A stretch of DNA of 64,000 bases from Rossellomorea aquimaris (GTDB taxonomy: Bacteria; Bacillota; Bacilli; Bacillales; Bacillaceae_B). Shown here one piece after another: positions 1 to 8,394 of the stretch. Positions within the stretch are counted from its first letter, which is position 1; each line of letters begins with the position of its first letter. The notes under the pieces were generated by a model, which was not told the origin of the DNA, did no database searches, and saw only the letters and a list, made by a program, of their open reading frames with translations. The stretch covers positions 50,468 to 114,467 of the forward strand of contig NZ_MINN01000011.1 in NCBI RefSeq assembly GCF_001877785.1, read 5' to 3'. Both the position numbers and the translations under genes were made by a program.

Positions 1-125
1 TTCGGATTTACCAACGTTTTTTTGAAATTACCAACAAATATGATGTCTGTTTCAACGTTTTTCAGGATTCACCAACAAAAATAAGGCACTTACCGACAAT
101 TCGACACTTCTCAACAAGTTTCACG
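1..125 (-). repeat. 20-bp phased ACCAAC/TCAAC intergenic array (copy 1)
   Basis: An A+T-rich stretch in which the core CAAC (or CGAC) recurs at about 12, 32, 53, 73, 94 and 112, that is every 20-21 bp. The cores are usually part of ACCAAC followed by a run of T or A. Read as reverse complement it matches the array near 18666-18740, sharing the block TGTCGAATTGTCGGTAAGTG, and it is the same family as 51590-51700. It may continue left of the window. No gene is seen here; function unknown. Confidence 0.7.
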
Positions 126-201
126 AATGCGTATCCCGTTGTTCATCTGACTTTTAGAACAAGTAAATACAGGAGCAGGTTTTCCCTTTCAACCGAGGCA
201 T

Positions 202-377
202 TCATATCGGGAATAATTCATATTTCAAACCCCTGGTTCCGCCCCTGATTGCCTTCAGGACGGTTTCTTTAATATCTGCCCGATAAGCTTCCAGAAAAGA
301 GAAGCATTCAAATTCAATAACCCATCGAAATGGTCTTTAAGAATGCATTTGATAACCCCGCTGTTTGACTTCTCCAT
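202..377 (-). pseudogene. Remnant of an IS91-type transposase (N-terminal zinc-binding region)
   Basis: On the minus strand an ATG at 377 opens a frame reading MEKSNSGVIKCILKDHF and then LNLNASLFW. After a frameshift it continues in another frame as EAYRADIKETVLKAIRGG and TRGLKYELFPI before a stop at 202-204. The joined peptide resembles the beginning of IS91-family transposases that carry an N-terminal zinc-binding domain, but the Cys-rich part and the whole catalytic domain are missing. I read it as an old decayed insertion. The family assignment comes from remembered sequence character, not from a search, so it is moderate. Confidence 0.45.
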
Positions 378-436
378 AGCGTCTCCCTAAAACAGACGAA
401 CACTCAAGTACAGTATTTTATAATTTCCTAAACAAT

Positions 437-466
437 AAAAAAATACCCGGATCAGATCCGGGTACC
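437..466 (-). terminator. Rho-independent terminator of yheA
   Basis: Inverted repeat ACCCGGATC / GATCCGGGT directly downstream of yheA; in the minus-strand direction it is followed by a run of seven T. Confidence 0.85.
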
Positions 467-480
467 TTCTGTGATTATGA

Positions 481-834
481 TTATTGCTGCATGGAACCAT
501 AAAGCTCTTCAAGAGGCCTCATGATGACTTTGTTCAAGTCCTGGATGACCATGCTCATACGTTGTTCAGCTTCCATCAGCTTGCCGATTTTTTCGTGCTG
601 CTGCACAAGCTGTGCTGTTTTTTGAGCCTGTTCCACTTCTTCCTGAGTGATTTCTTCACCGTTCATCTGCTTTTGCTGAAGTGTCATTTGAATATTTCTG
701 AAGTTTTCAAACATCTTGTTTGCTGATTCGTCGCTGTTTACTTCGTCGTACATTTTTTTAAGTTCCAAGAATTCGTCGCTTTGTCTAAGCGCTCTTTCCA
801 GTTCATTTGCCTGATCGTATAAGTTAATTGCCAA
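481..834 (-). CDS. yheA: YheA, YlbF/YmcA-family protein
   Basis: A 117-residue, highly charged and helical protein with no membrane segment, the same length as B. subtilis YheA. Proteins of the YlbF/YmcA family (DUF964) are small helical cytosolic proteins; YlbF and YmcA act with YaaT on RNase Y and developmental phosphorelay control, but the job of YheA itself is not established. The order yheA-yheB next to a divergent yheC/yheD cluster is the same as in B. subtilis, which supports the name. The frame starts with MAINLYDQANELERALRQ behind a GGAGG-like site (TTAGGAGGTACG). It is transcribed leftwards after yheB and ends at a strong terminator. Confidence 0.85.
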   Translation of the reverse strand: MAINLYDQANELERALRQSDEFLELKKMYDEVNSDESANKMFENFRNIQMTLQQKQMNGEEITQEEVEQAQKTAQLVQQHEKIGKLMEAEQRMSMVIQDLNKVIMRPLEELYGSMQQ

Positions 835-954
835 AATACGTACCTCCTAATATTTTCACTCTTTGTTTCCTCCACCACTATAACAAACTATGAGGAAGAA
901 TTCTAGGAAGTTCCCTTTTACGCTGCAAGCATAAATGTACCTTCAATCAGGAAA

Positions 955-2094
955 CTAAGAAAATATCATCACAAATATACTTTGGATCAACCCTATGATC
1001 CCTCCCAGCAGGGCACCGAGATATGTGATCATCTTGAATTCACGCCGGGAAATGCCAAGCACTAAATCTTCGAGTCTTGCAACCGAGAAGGATTCCACCT
1101 GTTCCTGGACGATTTTCTGAAGATGCAGCTTTGTCATCAGGTTAGGAATCTTTGCCGATAAGAGGTCAGTACCTTTTTCGACCCATTTAGGAAGGAGTGT
1201 ATCAGTAAATGTACCCTCATGGGGTGCAAGCCAGTATGACAATGGTTTTGAGAGATGTCCGTCGATATCGACAATCCTGATCAGGGATGTGTGCAGCTGG
1301 GACATGATGTCCTCTTCCGGAAGCTTATCGATCACTTCATCTACTTGCATGAGTTTCAGTTTTCCCCATTCCTTCCGCAGAAGATTATGAAGGATCTCCT
1401 GCGTTCCTTCATGTTTGATGAATTTGACGATTTCAGGCTGGACCTTATCAGCTATTGATGTATTTCCAAGGAACATCCCCAGCATGTTTCCAAGCCTGCC
1501 CCGCTCTTTCAGGAAATCATCGATCATGATCTTCACTTTCGCTTTTCCTTCCGGACTTGTGAAGTAGCTTTCAGCACGTCCCGCAATCATGTCGACCAGT
1601 TTCGGGATCGCATCTTCGATTTTCTCCTGCCACTTTTCAGGCAGCGCTTCTCCCACGCGTTTTGAACTGTACTCCATTTTGGATCGGGTGACTTTGTCTT
1701 CCACCCATTCTTTCAGCCACCGGTTCAATACGTCGGATGATACCGGGATGTGAAGGATCTCAAGCCATTCATTGATCGTCTTATCCGAACGGAAAACAGG
1801 GGCGGATTCCTCCTGCAGCCACTCGGTGACGTCTCTTTGAAAATCATCATTCATGATTTTCTTCTGAAGGCTTTCCGGGGTGATTAAGTGATCGACCACC
1901 ATGTTCCCGAGCTGCTGAGCCAGTTCTTCCCTCCGTTTCGGGATGAGGCCCGGTGTGAAAGGAACTTTGAATCTTCCAATATAGTAAGCCTTGTAAGGCC
2001 GGAAGAGCATTTTGATGGCAAGTGAATTGGTGACGCCTCCGATGAGTGCTCCAATAACGACCATGAATACAATAAGGATGAACACATCCAGCAT
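955..2094 (-). CDS. yheB: YheB, DUF445 membrane protein
   Basis: A DUF445-family protein of 379 residues (B. subtilis YheB 377). A hydrophobic N-terminal helix is followed by the family motif GGVTNSLAIKMLFRPY, then PFTPGLIPKRR, a long soluble charged middle part, and a C-terminal membrane helix near residues 355-379. DUF445 proteins are membrane-anchored and of unknown biochemical function. The frame is open 17 codons further upstream, but the start is placed at the internal ATG (MLDVFILIVFM) because it is preceded by AAAGGAAGGTG at proper spacing and the upstream extension is charged. The gene lies upstream of yheA on the same strand and is divergent from the ATP-grasp cluster. Confidence 0.85.
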   Translation of the reverse strand: MLDVFILIVFMVVIGALIGGVTNSLAIKMLFRPYKAYYIGRFKVPFTPGLIPKRREELAQQLGNMVVDHLITPESLQKKIMNDDFQRDVTEWLQEESAPVFRSDKTINEWLEILHIPVSSDVLNRWLKEWVEDKVTRSKMEYSSKRVGEALPEKWQEKIEDAIPKLVDMIAGRAESYFTSPEGKAKVKIMIDDFLKERGRLGNMLGMFLGNTSIADKVQPEIVKFIKHEGTQEILHNLLRKEWGKLKLMQVDEVIDKLPEEDIMSQLHTSLIRIVDIDGHLSKPLSYWLAPHEGTFTDTLLPKWVEKGTDLLSAKIPNLMTKLHLQKIVQEQVESFSVARLEDLVLGISRREFKMITYLGALLGGIIGLIQSIFVMIFS

Positions 2095-2217
2095 AATGGC
2101 ACCTTCCTTTTCTGCTTTGAACATTTTGCCAATTTTCACATACAATGCAATATGTGCATTAGCCCAATAAATAATTATAGAGTTTTTCCATCTCCGTATG
2201 CAAATGAGGAATGTATG

Positions 2218-3558
2218 ATGATGTTTAAAAGTTCCTTTTTCAATTTAGAGAATCATAGAGAAGTAAATGAATTAATAGTACCTGATTCCATCTTTCATAA
2301 ATTTGACTTTACAGAACAGTGGGTCTTAAAAGCAGGGGCTTCCTTTATTCATATCGTTTGCTCTCCTTCCGGTACGAGTGATCCAAGGATCACACTGAAA
2401 AGCACCGACCCGTTATTTTCCTCTCTTCCCCGGATGGATCATGCGCTGGTAAATATAGACCAGGAACGCAAAATCATCTCAATCGGACCGATCACAGCGC
2501 TGTTAATTGATTCGTTTCAGGAAGATACAATAATTAAACACTCTTTAAAGGAATATTTTACAGAGTGTCAGCGGTGGTTTCAACAACAAGGCGGGCTTTT
2601 TTTCCTCATGACAGTTTCTTCATTCGTCAATGATGAAGCGGAGGGGTATCTATTCGATCAAGGTGATTGGCAGAAAAGGCCCCTCCCGTACCCGGATGTG
2701 ATCTATAATCGGAGTCATTCACGCAAACTCGAAAACCATAAACAATTCGAGGCTGCTTTGAACAGGACCAGAGAACGATCCATACACTTGTTCAACTCTT
2801 CTTTTTTATCCAAGGATGCAGCGTATTCACACCTTAAAACACACTCCTCAATCCAGCCCCATCTGCCCCAAACCGCTTTAGGACTCGAACGACTGGAAGA
2901 AATGCTCTCTATTCATCACGTTGTTTTTGTAAAAAGAGTTAACGGAAGTAAAGGCCGATACATTATCCGCATCCAAAAAAGGGCAAAGGATTATCTTGTC
3001 TCACAAAACTCCTTTTCTTCTAAACCTACTCATGTATTCCATACTTATTCATCTCTTTACAGGCAGCTTCAGTGCTGGTGCCGCAATTCGCGGTATATCG
3101 TCCAAGAGACCATCCCTTTCTTGACTGTTAATGGACACACGCTTGACTTTCGCTTTTTATGTCACAGGAACCACCGGGGAAGCTGGTCCGTCATTTCGAC
3201 TGCAGCCCGTATCGCTTCAGAAGATCAATTTGTTGCGAACATCGATCAGGGCGGGTGCATGGAACCACCCCTTGAGATATTGAGTGATCTTTTTCCCAGC
3301 GGGCACAGAGAAATTTATTCAAATATGAAGGACTTATCACTGTCCGCTTCATCTTACTTATCAGAACATCTGGAAGGGAACTTTGCCGAATTCGGCATCG
3401 ACATCGGAGTGGATTCAGCAGGTAAGCCATGGATCATTGAAGTGAACTCCAAACCTTCCAAGAAGACGTTCATTGACAATGAACGCATCAGGCCTTCTGT
3501 TAAAGGCTTATACGAGTACAGCTACAACATCTGGAAAGGAAAAGGAGGAATAATATGA
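2218..3558 (+). CDS. YheC/YheD-family ATP-grasp protein, first of four
   Basis: 446 residues with an N-terminal region of about 180 residues typical of YheC/YheD proteins (motif YPDVIYNR) and a C-terminal ATP-grasp domain. The ATP-grasp part includes KRVNGSKGRYI, IVQETIP, a DFRFLCHRN strand, and the metal-binding motif EVNSKPSKKTF near the end. In B. subtilis YheC and YheD are described as endospore coat-associated; ATP-grasp enzymes in general join a carboxylate to an amine with ATP, but no substrate is known for this family. Three in-frame ATGs lie at 2215, 2218 and 2221; a GAGGA at 2206-2210 favours 2218. The stop overlaps the next start (ATGA), so translation is probably coupled. Confidence 0.8.
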   Translation: MMFKSSFFNLENHREVNELIVPDSIFHKFDFTEQWVLKAGASFIHIVCSPSGTSDPRITLKSTDPLFSSLPRMDHALVNIDQERKIISIGPITALLIDSFQEDTIIKHSLKEYFTECQRWFQQQGGLFFLMTVSSFVNDEAEGYLFDQGDWQKRPLPYPDVIYNRSHSRKLENHKQFEAALNRTRERSIHLFNSSFLSKDAAYSHLKTHSSIQPHLPQTALGLERLEEMLSIHHVVFVKRVNGSKGRYIIRIQKRAKDYLVSQNSFSSKPTHVFHTYSSLYRQLQCWCRNSRYIVQETIPFLTVNGHTLDFRFLCHRNHRGSWSVISTAARIASEDQFVANIDQGGCMEPPLEILSDLFPSGHREIYSNMKDLSLSASSYLSEHLEGNFAEFGIDIGVDSAGKPWIIEVNSKPSKKTFIDNERIRPSVKGLYEYSYNIWKGKGGII

Positions 3559-4646
3559 AACAAACACTCGGCATCATGACACTCAAACCCGATACTGCCC
3601 ATTCGCATTTCAGGGAAATCGGCATCCAATCTTCCCCCTATTCAATGGATCTTTACCTATTCTCACCTGCTGATATCTCCCCTGTCGATGAGACAGTGAA
3701 AGGATTTGTTTTCAATAAGGAAAGCAGTGCGTGGGAAGAGAATACCTTTGAGATTCCCGGGTACATTTATGACCGGACCTATTATGATGCCAGCCTGCCG
3801 TCCAGGCAGGCAAAAGCGGTCGTACAGTGGCTGAAAAATCAGCCCCATATACGCTTTCTCGGCTATGGACTTCCGAACAAATGGAAAATTTATGAAGTAC
3901 TGAAAGACTCCCCTCTCGCTTCATATATCCCTGAAACATTCATGATAAAAGACCACTTTCACTTATTTAACTTACTGATCAAACATAAAGATATCATAAT
4001 CAAACCTGTTGACGGGGCACATGGGTTTGCTGTGTATCATTTATTGTTATCACAAAACAGAGTGACTGTCCGTACAACCAAAAACCTGCAGATCGCCGAA
4101 CAATCTTTCCAATCGAAAACGACTTTCCTGAAATGGGCAGGCAGAATTCTTGATCAATATACGTTCATCGCCCAGAAAAGGATCGACAACAAAACGGAAC
4201 AAGATACACCATATGACTTCAGGATCCTGATGAATAAAGATGAATACGGAGATTGGAGGGAATTCCAGCGGGCCGTCAGAGAAGGTCCTAAGGGTGCGAT
4301 ATTAACCAATGTAAGCAGAGGCGGAGCCTACTTCAAACAAGAAGAGTGGGAGTCAAGACACCCAGAAGCCGACTGGAATTTCGTCAAAGCCGAGATGGAT
4401 GAATGCCTGGGTGAACTCCCCCATCTTATGGAGGATTATTTTTCTCCCCTTTTCGAACTTGGGATCGATATACTTCTGGCACGGGACAACTCGCTTTGGA
4501 TCCTGGATATCAATTCAAAACCGGGACATAAGATCGTAGACACACTCGCGGCTGAAAGAAAGCACCATTTATACCGTGCTCCCATTGATTACTTTCATTA
4601 CTTGAACACTCAATCTCTCCCATCTTTAAGGCGAGGTGAATTTTAA
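3555..4646 (+). CDS. yheC: YheC-like ATP-grasp spore-associated protein
   Basis: 363 residues, the same length as B. subtilis YheC, and the shortest paralogue in the cluster. The N-terminal family segment contains IPGYIYDRTYYD; the ATP-grasp domain shows IIIKPVDGAHGFAVY, QKRIDNKTEQDTPYDFRIL and the closing metal-binding motif DINSKPGH. Its first ATG overlaps the TGA of the upstream paralogue and is preceded by AAAGGAGGAATAAT, a strong ribosome-binding site inside the end of that gene. The next gene starts directly after its stop codon. The role is inferred from family and synteny only: a ligase-like activity connected with the spore surface is likely, the substrate is unknown. Confidence 0.75.
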   Translation: MKQTLGIMTLKPDTAHSHFREIGIQSSPYSMDLYLFSPADISPVDETVKGFVFNKESSAWEENTFEIPGYIYDRTYYDASLPSRQAKAVVQWLKNQPHIRFLGYGLPNKWKIYEVLKDSPLASYIPETFMIKDHFHLFNLLIKHKDIIIKPVDGAHGFAVYHLLLSQNRVTVRTTKNLQIAEQSFQSKTTFLKWAGRILDQYTFIAQKRIDNKTEQDTPYDFRILMNKDEYGDWREFQRAVREGPKGAILTNVSRGGAYFKQEEWESRHPEADWNFVKAEMDECLGELPHLMEDYFSPLFELGIDILLARDNSLWILDINSKPGHKIVDTLAAERKHHLYRAPIDYFHYLNTQSLPSLRRGEF

Positions 4647-6020
4647 ATGTTAAAAACGTATAAATCAGAACAAATTCAAGACACAGAACACATCCTTTAC
4701 CTTCCTTCGGGATGGAAACCGGAAAAAAATGAGTACCCAAAAACAGCTGTTCTCGGGACGCACAGGCAGCCTGTCGTCTGCAAGAGGCATCCGAATGGCA
4801 GAAATGTGATTGGTATCAGTACGGCTCTTGCAAGGAGCCTTCATCTTCCTGAAAGAGTAACTGCACTGTCGCTTTTTATGAAAGAAGACAGTATATACCT
4901 TGGTGTGCTGATCGGGGTATTCACTGCAGGCTTCACAAATTTCAAACTAAGCCCTGTAGGAGAACGTTCTTATTTCTTCAGGAAACTATTGTCCGTCCAG
5001 TCTTCCCTGGGCGTGATTCCGTTTGTTTTCGGAGAAAAGCATATTGATTGGGAAAACGGGCTTGTGACAGGCTATTTTCATTTTGGGGAAAGCTGGGAAG
5101 TGGAAACGGTCCCTTTTCCAAATGTGATTTACGACCGGCTCCCAAACCGGCGCAGTGAGAAAAGAAGAACATACAAAGAGATCAAAGATAGGCTTCAAAG
5201 GGAATATGGGATTCCGTGGTACAATCCGGGATTCTTCAATAAACTTGATCTTTTCGAACGGTTGGAATCCGTTGATTCCGTCAGTCAATATCTCCCCGAG
5301 ACTCATGCTTTCCAATCATTTGAAGAGATTGAGCGGATGCTTTCCCTCTATTCGTCAGTCTATATCAAACCAAAGAACGGAAGCCTCGGGAACGGGATAC
5401 ACAAACTTACATTCGACCGTCAGGCACAGGATTACTACTGCAGGTTTCGGGATAAGGAAGGAAAAAACAGGCTCATCAGATTCTCCTCCCTCGAACGGCT
5501 GATGAATTCCATATTTAAAAATCGCAGCCTAGATTCCTTTCTCGTACAGCAGGGCATTTCCCTTCTGTCCGAAGACAGCCGTCCGATTGACTTCCGTGTC
5601 CATACGAATAAAGATGAAGAAGGAAGCTGGCATGTAAGTGCCATTGCCGGTAAAGTATCAGGGCTCGGCAGCGTCACCTCCCATGCGAACAATGGCGGGG
5701 TTGTAAAAAGTCTTGAAGAATTGTTTCCGGATGCCTCCAGGAAAGCTGAGGCTGAACATTCATTGAAAGAAGCAGCCCTAAAGCTTTCACATGCGATCGA
5801 GCGCAATATGGAAGGTTATATCGGTGAAATCGGATTCGACCTGGGTATCGATGATGACGGCCGCGTCTGGATGTTCGAAGCAAACTCAAAACCCGGGAGA
5901 GCCATCTTTTCTCATCCGCATTTGAGGAATTTCGACATATTGACGAGGAAGCTTGCTTTATCATTCGGGGTCTTCTTATCACAGCAAGCCCTCCTTCATC
6001 CTGAGGAAATGATGCCATGA
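4647..6020 (+). CDS. yheD: YheD-like ATP-grasp spore-associated protein
   Basis: 457 residues, close to B. subtilis YheD (453). An N-terminal extension of roughly 100 residues precedes the segment LSVQSSLGVIPFVFGEK and the family motif FPNVIYDRLPNRRSEKR. The ATP-grasp half holds IKPKNGSLGNGIHKL, a VQQGISLL strand, IDFRVHTNKD, and the metal-binding motif EANSKPGRAIF. The start ATG follows the upstream stop with no spacer and uses GGCGAGGTGAA inside the upstream gene. The stop overlaps the next gene by four bases. Together with its three neighbours it forms a compact set of paralogues under one promoter region. Confidence 0.75.
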   Translation: MLKTYKSEQIQDTEHILYLPSGWKPEKNEYPKTAVLGTHRQPVVCKRHPNGRNVIGISTALARSLHLPERVTALSLFMKEDSIYLGVLIGVFTAGFTNFKLSPVGERSYFFRKLLSVQSSLGVIPFVFGEKHIDWENGLVTGYFHFGESWEVETVPFPNVIYDRLPNRRSEKRRTYKEIKDRLQREYGIPWYNPGFFNKLDLFERLESVDSVSQYLPETHAFQSFEEIERMLSLYSSVYIKPKNGSLGNGIHKLTFDRQAQDYYCRFRDKEGKNRLIRFSSLERLMNSIFKNRSLDSFLVQQGISLLSEDSRPIDFRVHTNKDEEGSWHVSAIAGKVSGLGSVTSHANNGGVVKSLEELFPDASRKAEAEHSLKEAALKLSHAIERNMEGYIGEIGFDLGIDDDGRVWMFEANSKPGRAIFSHPHLRNFDILTRKLALSFGVFLSQQALLHPEEMMP

Positions 6021-7204
6021 ATATCTTTTATGACTTATCACGGAAGGTTTTTTTTCATAAGGAGGAAGCCCTTACGGCCGTGCCTTTTGCAAAGGACTCC
6101 TTCCTCCTATCTTCAAGGGAACCAGAAGAATCCTATCATTTCATCCTTCATTCCGATAAAAAAATCCGCTCCGTCCCCCTTGTAGGAATCGTAGCAAGTA
6201 AAGATGAAAACAAGTATAAAGGAAATTTCGAATTGTTCAGGTCGATACAGCAGGGGCTGGAGGAACAGGGAGCCTTTTGCTTCGTGTTTTCCCCTGAAGA
6301 TGCCGGCGAAAAGTCGATAAATGGGATTACCTTCAACAAAAAAATGAATAAATGGGTGAAGTGCATTTTTCCGGTCCCAAATGTCATTTATAACAGGATC
6401 CCTTCCAGGGAAGCTGAACGGCATCAGGAGTATAAAGCACTTCAAACGTTTATCCGGACATTCAATATTCCGTACTTCAACCCTCATTTCTTCAATAAAT
6501 GGGAAGTACATCAAATCCTTTCCAGGTGCAGCGAATTAAAAGAGCACCTCCCCCCCACTGAGCAGGTGGAAAGTGAATTGGGCTTTACCGATTTTTTAGA
6601 GAGATATAAAAAAATTTATATAAAACCGTCTTTTGCCTCACAGGGAAGGGGGATCAGGCTGATTGAGCAAGAACCTGGGGGAACAATCATATGTAAAAGT
6701 ATCAAGAAGATAGAAAAGTATACATCCCTCTCCCGCTTCCTTCGTTCTTACGGGGAATGGTTTCAAACCGGGCAGAACCTGATCATGCAGCAAGCGATTC
6801 CTTGCAAGACATTAAAAGATCACCGGTATGATTATCGGATCCTGGCCGTCCATACCGGGGAGGATTACAATCTGATGGGGATCGGCGTACGGATTTCCCA
6901 GAGGCAGGAAGTGACCACCCATGTTCCTGCCGGCGGAAAAATCCTTTCACTAAAAGAAGTCGCGGCGCCGCAGACGAAAAAAGAAATCCTGAAAATTGTG
7001 AAGATGTGCGGCAAGGAGCTGATGGAGGCCTTCGGTTACGTCGGCGAATTTTCCCTCGACCTTGCACCGCGTGAAGATGGGGGATATGTCCTCTTTGAAA
7101 TCAATTCAAAGCCGATGACCTTCGACGAAGAAGACATTGAATTGAAAAGACGGCAGCAGCTTGTCCGCACATTCCTCGTTCTTTCAGAACATAAAGAAGG
7201 TTGA
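6017..7204 (+). CDS. YheC/YheD-family ATP-grasp protein, last of four
   Basis: 395 residues. It has the same N-terminal family region (FPVPNVIYNRIPSREAERH) and a C-terminal ATP-grasp domain with IYIKPSFASQGRGIRL, IMQQAIPCKTLKDH, YDYRILAVH and the metal-binding motif EINSKPMTFDEED. The ATG overlaps the TGA of the yheD-like gene, indicating coupling. It is the last gene of the cluster, followed by a perfect terminator hairpin. All four paralogues keep the E/D-x-N-S-K-P metal-binding motif, so none looks inactivated; they may have diverged in substrate. Confidence 0.75.
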   Translation: MNIFYDLSRKVFFHKEEALTAVPFAKDSFLLSSREPEESYHFILHSDKKIRSVPLVGIVASKDENKYKGNFELFRSIQQGLEEQGAFCFVFSPEDAGEKSINGITFNKKMNKWVKCIFPVPNVIYNRIPSREAERHQEYKALQTFIRTFNIPYFNPHFFNKWEVHQILSRCSELKEHLPPTEQVESELGFTDFLERYKKIYIKPSFASQGRGIRLIEQEPGGTIICKSIKKIEKYTSLSRFLRSYGEWFQTGQNLIMQQAIPCKTLKDHRYDYRILAVHTGEDYNLMGIGVRISQRQEVTTHVPAGGKILSLKEVAAPQTKKEILKIVKMCGKELMEAFGYVGEFSLDLAPREDGGYVLFEINSKPMTFDEEDIELKRRQQLVRTFLVLSEHKEG

Positions 7205-7233
7205 CCGATTGTGCATAGTGGTCAACCTTTCTA
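7197..7233. terminator. Bidirectional terminator between the ATP-grasp cluster and the ferritin-like gene
   Basis: Ten-base arms AAGGTTGACC / GGTCAACCTT separated by 13 bases and followed by TTCT on the plus strand. It sits between converging gene ends. Confidence 0.75.
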
Positions 7234-7632
7234 TTAACGGAGTGAGTTATAAATCGTAGAAAAACGGGTGGCATGTTCCATCTCATCCGTCATGGCAATG
7301 AACAATGGGTTGTACGCCTGTTTATTCGGCATTTCAAGTAACAGATTCCTATAAAATTCTGCAGCCTCCAGCTCATTTTTCAATGCGCGCAGAATCCCTT
7401 CCTTGAATGTCGTATATTCAATCTTCTCTTTCTTATGTTCATAGTACTCCCCTGTATATAGATAATGAAGATATTGAAACATTTCATAATGTTCCTTCTC
7501 ATCTTTTTTAGCGTGTTCGATGAATTCAACATATAAAGGATTATTTGTCCTGTCCTTCAGATCTTTATAAAAATAATAGGCTGTCCATTCATCACTGATT
7601 GCTTTCTCCAAATCGCGAATAAAGGAATTCAT
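7234..7632 (-). CDS. Ferritin-like/rubrerythrin-type small protein
   Basis: 132 residues predicted all-helical. Spaced acidic and His residues fit a ferritin-like diiron four-helix bundle: AISDEWTAYYFYKDL (Glu in helix 1), AKKDEKEHYEMF (E-x2-H), LKNELEAAEFY (Glu in helix 3), and TDEMEHATRFSTIY (E-x2-H). These match the two ExxH-type pairs plus bridging glutamates of rubrerythrin/ferritin-like proteins. There is no rubredoxin domain. Possible roles are iron handling or peroxide protection, perhaps in sporulation; that is inference. The start has a good GGAGG site (TTTAGGAGGGACAAAGC). Confidence 0.7.
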   Translation of the reverse strand: MNSFIRDLEKAISDEWTAYYFYKDLKDRTNNPLYVEFIEHAKKDEKEHYEMFQYLHYLYTGEYYEHKKEKIEYTTFKEGILRALKNELEAAEFYRNLLLEMPNKQAYNPLFIAMTDEMEHATRFSTIYNSLR

Positions 7633-7807
7633 GCTTTGTCCCTCCTAAAATCTCTTCCATAAATTCTATTTAGCAAAAAAGAAAATTATGATTGGATAAG
7701 GCTCTTTTCGCATACCTGCCTGTTTATGCGAGTGAAATATCAAGGGATAGCATGAACTCCTACACAGCAGGCGTTGAAACGTTTACAATATAGATGAGGT
7801 GATTGAT

Positions 7808-8017
7808 TTGATACAGCATTTCCAATACAAAAGCATGTATGAAAATAAACAGCTGCCGGGATGGACATTTTCGTTCTATTTCAGCGGAATGAAATATGAA
7901 GGGAATTATCTTAAGAACGGAAGCATCGAATGGACAAGCCACCAGCCCCCTGCAGACAAAGAAGAGGATCTGAAAAAACAATTGCATGAACTAATGCTTT
8001 TCCATGTGTATGAATAA
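7808..8017 (+). CDS. yheE: YheE-family small protein (TTG start)
   Basis: A small soluble protein of 69 residues (YheE of B. subtilis has 72), rich in aromatic residues, beginning IQHFQYKSMYENK. The frame is also open from a GTG at 7799, but that GTG lies inside the ribosome-binding sequence GATGAGGTGAT; the TTG at 7808 sits at the right distance from it and is the better start. Position next to the yheC/yheD cluster supports the yheE assignment. Function unknown. Confidence 0.7.
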   Translation: MIQHFQYKSMYENKQLPGWTFSFYFSGMKYEGNYLKNGSIEWTSHQPPADKEEDLKKQLHELMLFHVYE

Positions 8018-8102
8018 ATTGGTGCACACTTTCCATTACCCAGAAAAAAGCTGAATGAATCACAGCCTCTTTTCGAAAACTAAGCTCAGGAGGCTGATGA
8101 GA

Positions 8103-8297
8103 ATGGAAAAAGATAATAAAGACTTTCAATTTCTTCCGGATACCAATTACGAGGGAAAAGGCAGTCTTTTCCTTGATGTTGACAGGTTTATCAACGAGGG
8201 ATTATCAGGGGGTGCCGTTCATATGAGGGGTGATTCCACTAACATCGGAGAAGCGACTCTCATCACTGACCATGAGGAACCCCCGGCTCATTCTTAA
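8103..8297 (+). CDS. Small acidic hypothetical protein
   Basis: 64 residues starting MEKDNKDFQFLPDTNYEG, with GLSGGAVHMRGD in the middle and a polar acidic tail; no membrane segment. I do not recognise the family. Start at 8103 is chosen because AGGAGG at 8088-8093 lies nine bases upstream; an ATG at 8097 is too close. A terminator follows 12 bases after the stop, so this is probably a real short transcription unit, possibly sporulation-related by its surroundings. Confidence 0.6.
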   Translation: MEKDNKDFQFLPDTNYEGKGSLFLDVDRFINEGLSGGAVHMRGDSTNIGEATLITDHEEPPAHS

Positions 8298-8308
8298 TGT
8301 CTTCAGGC

Positions 8309-8337
8309 GGGAGGCCACTCATGCAGGCCTCCCTTTT
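8309..8337 (+). terminator. Terminator after the small acidic protein gene
   Basis: Perfect arms GGGAGGCC / GGCCTCCC with a nine-base loop, followed by TTTTC. Confidence 0.8.
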
Positions 8338-8355
8338 CATTTGAATGATTACTTA

Positions 8356-8387
8356 CAAAAAGAAAAAGCTGCCCAAACGGCAGCTTT
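8356..8387 (-). terminator. Terminator of the CstR-like regulator gene
   Basis: Arms AAAGCTGCC / GGCAGCTTT with a five-base loop and a T-rich tail in the minus-strand direction, directly downstream of the regulator. Confidence 0.8.
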
Positions 8388-8394
8388 CCTGAAT

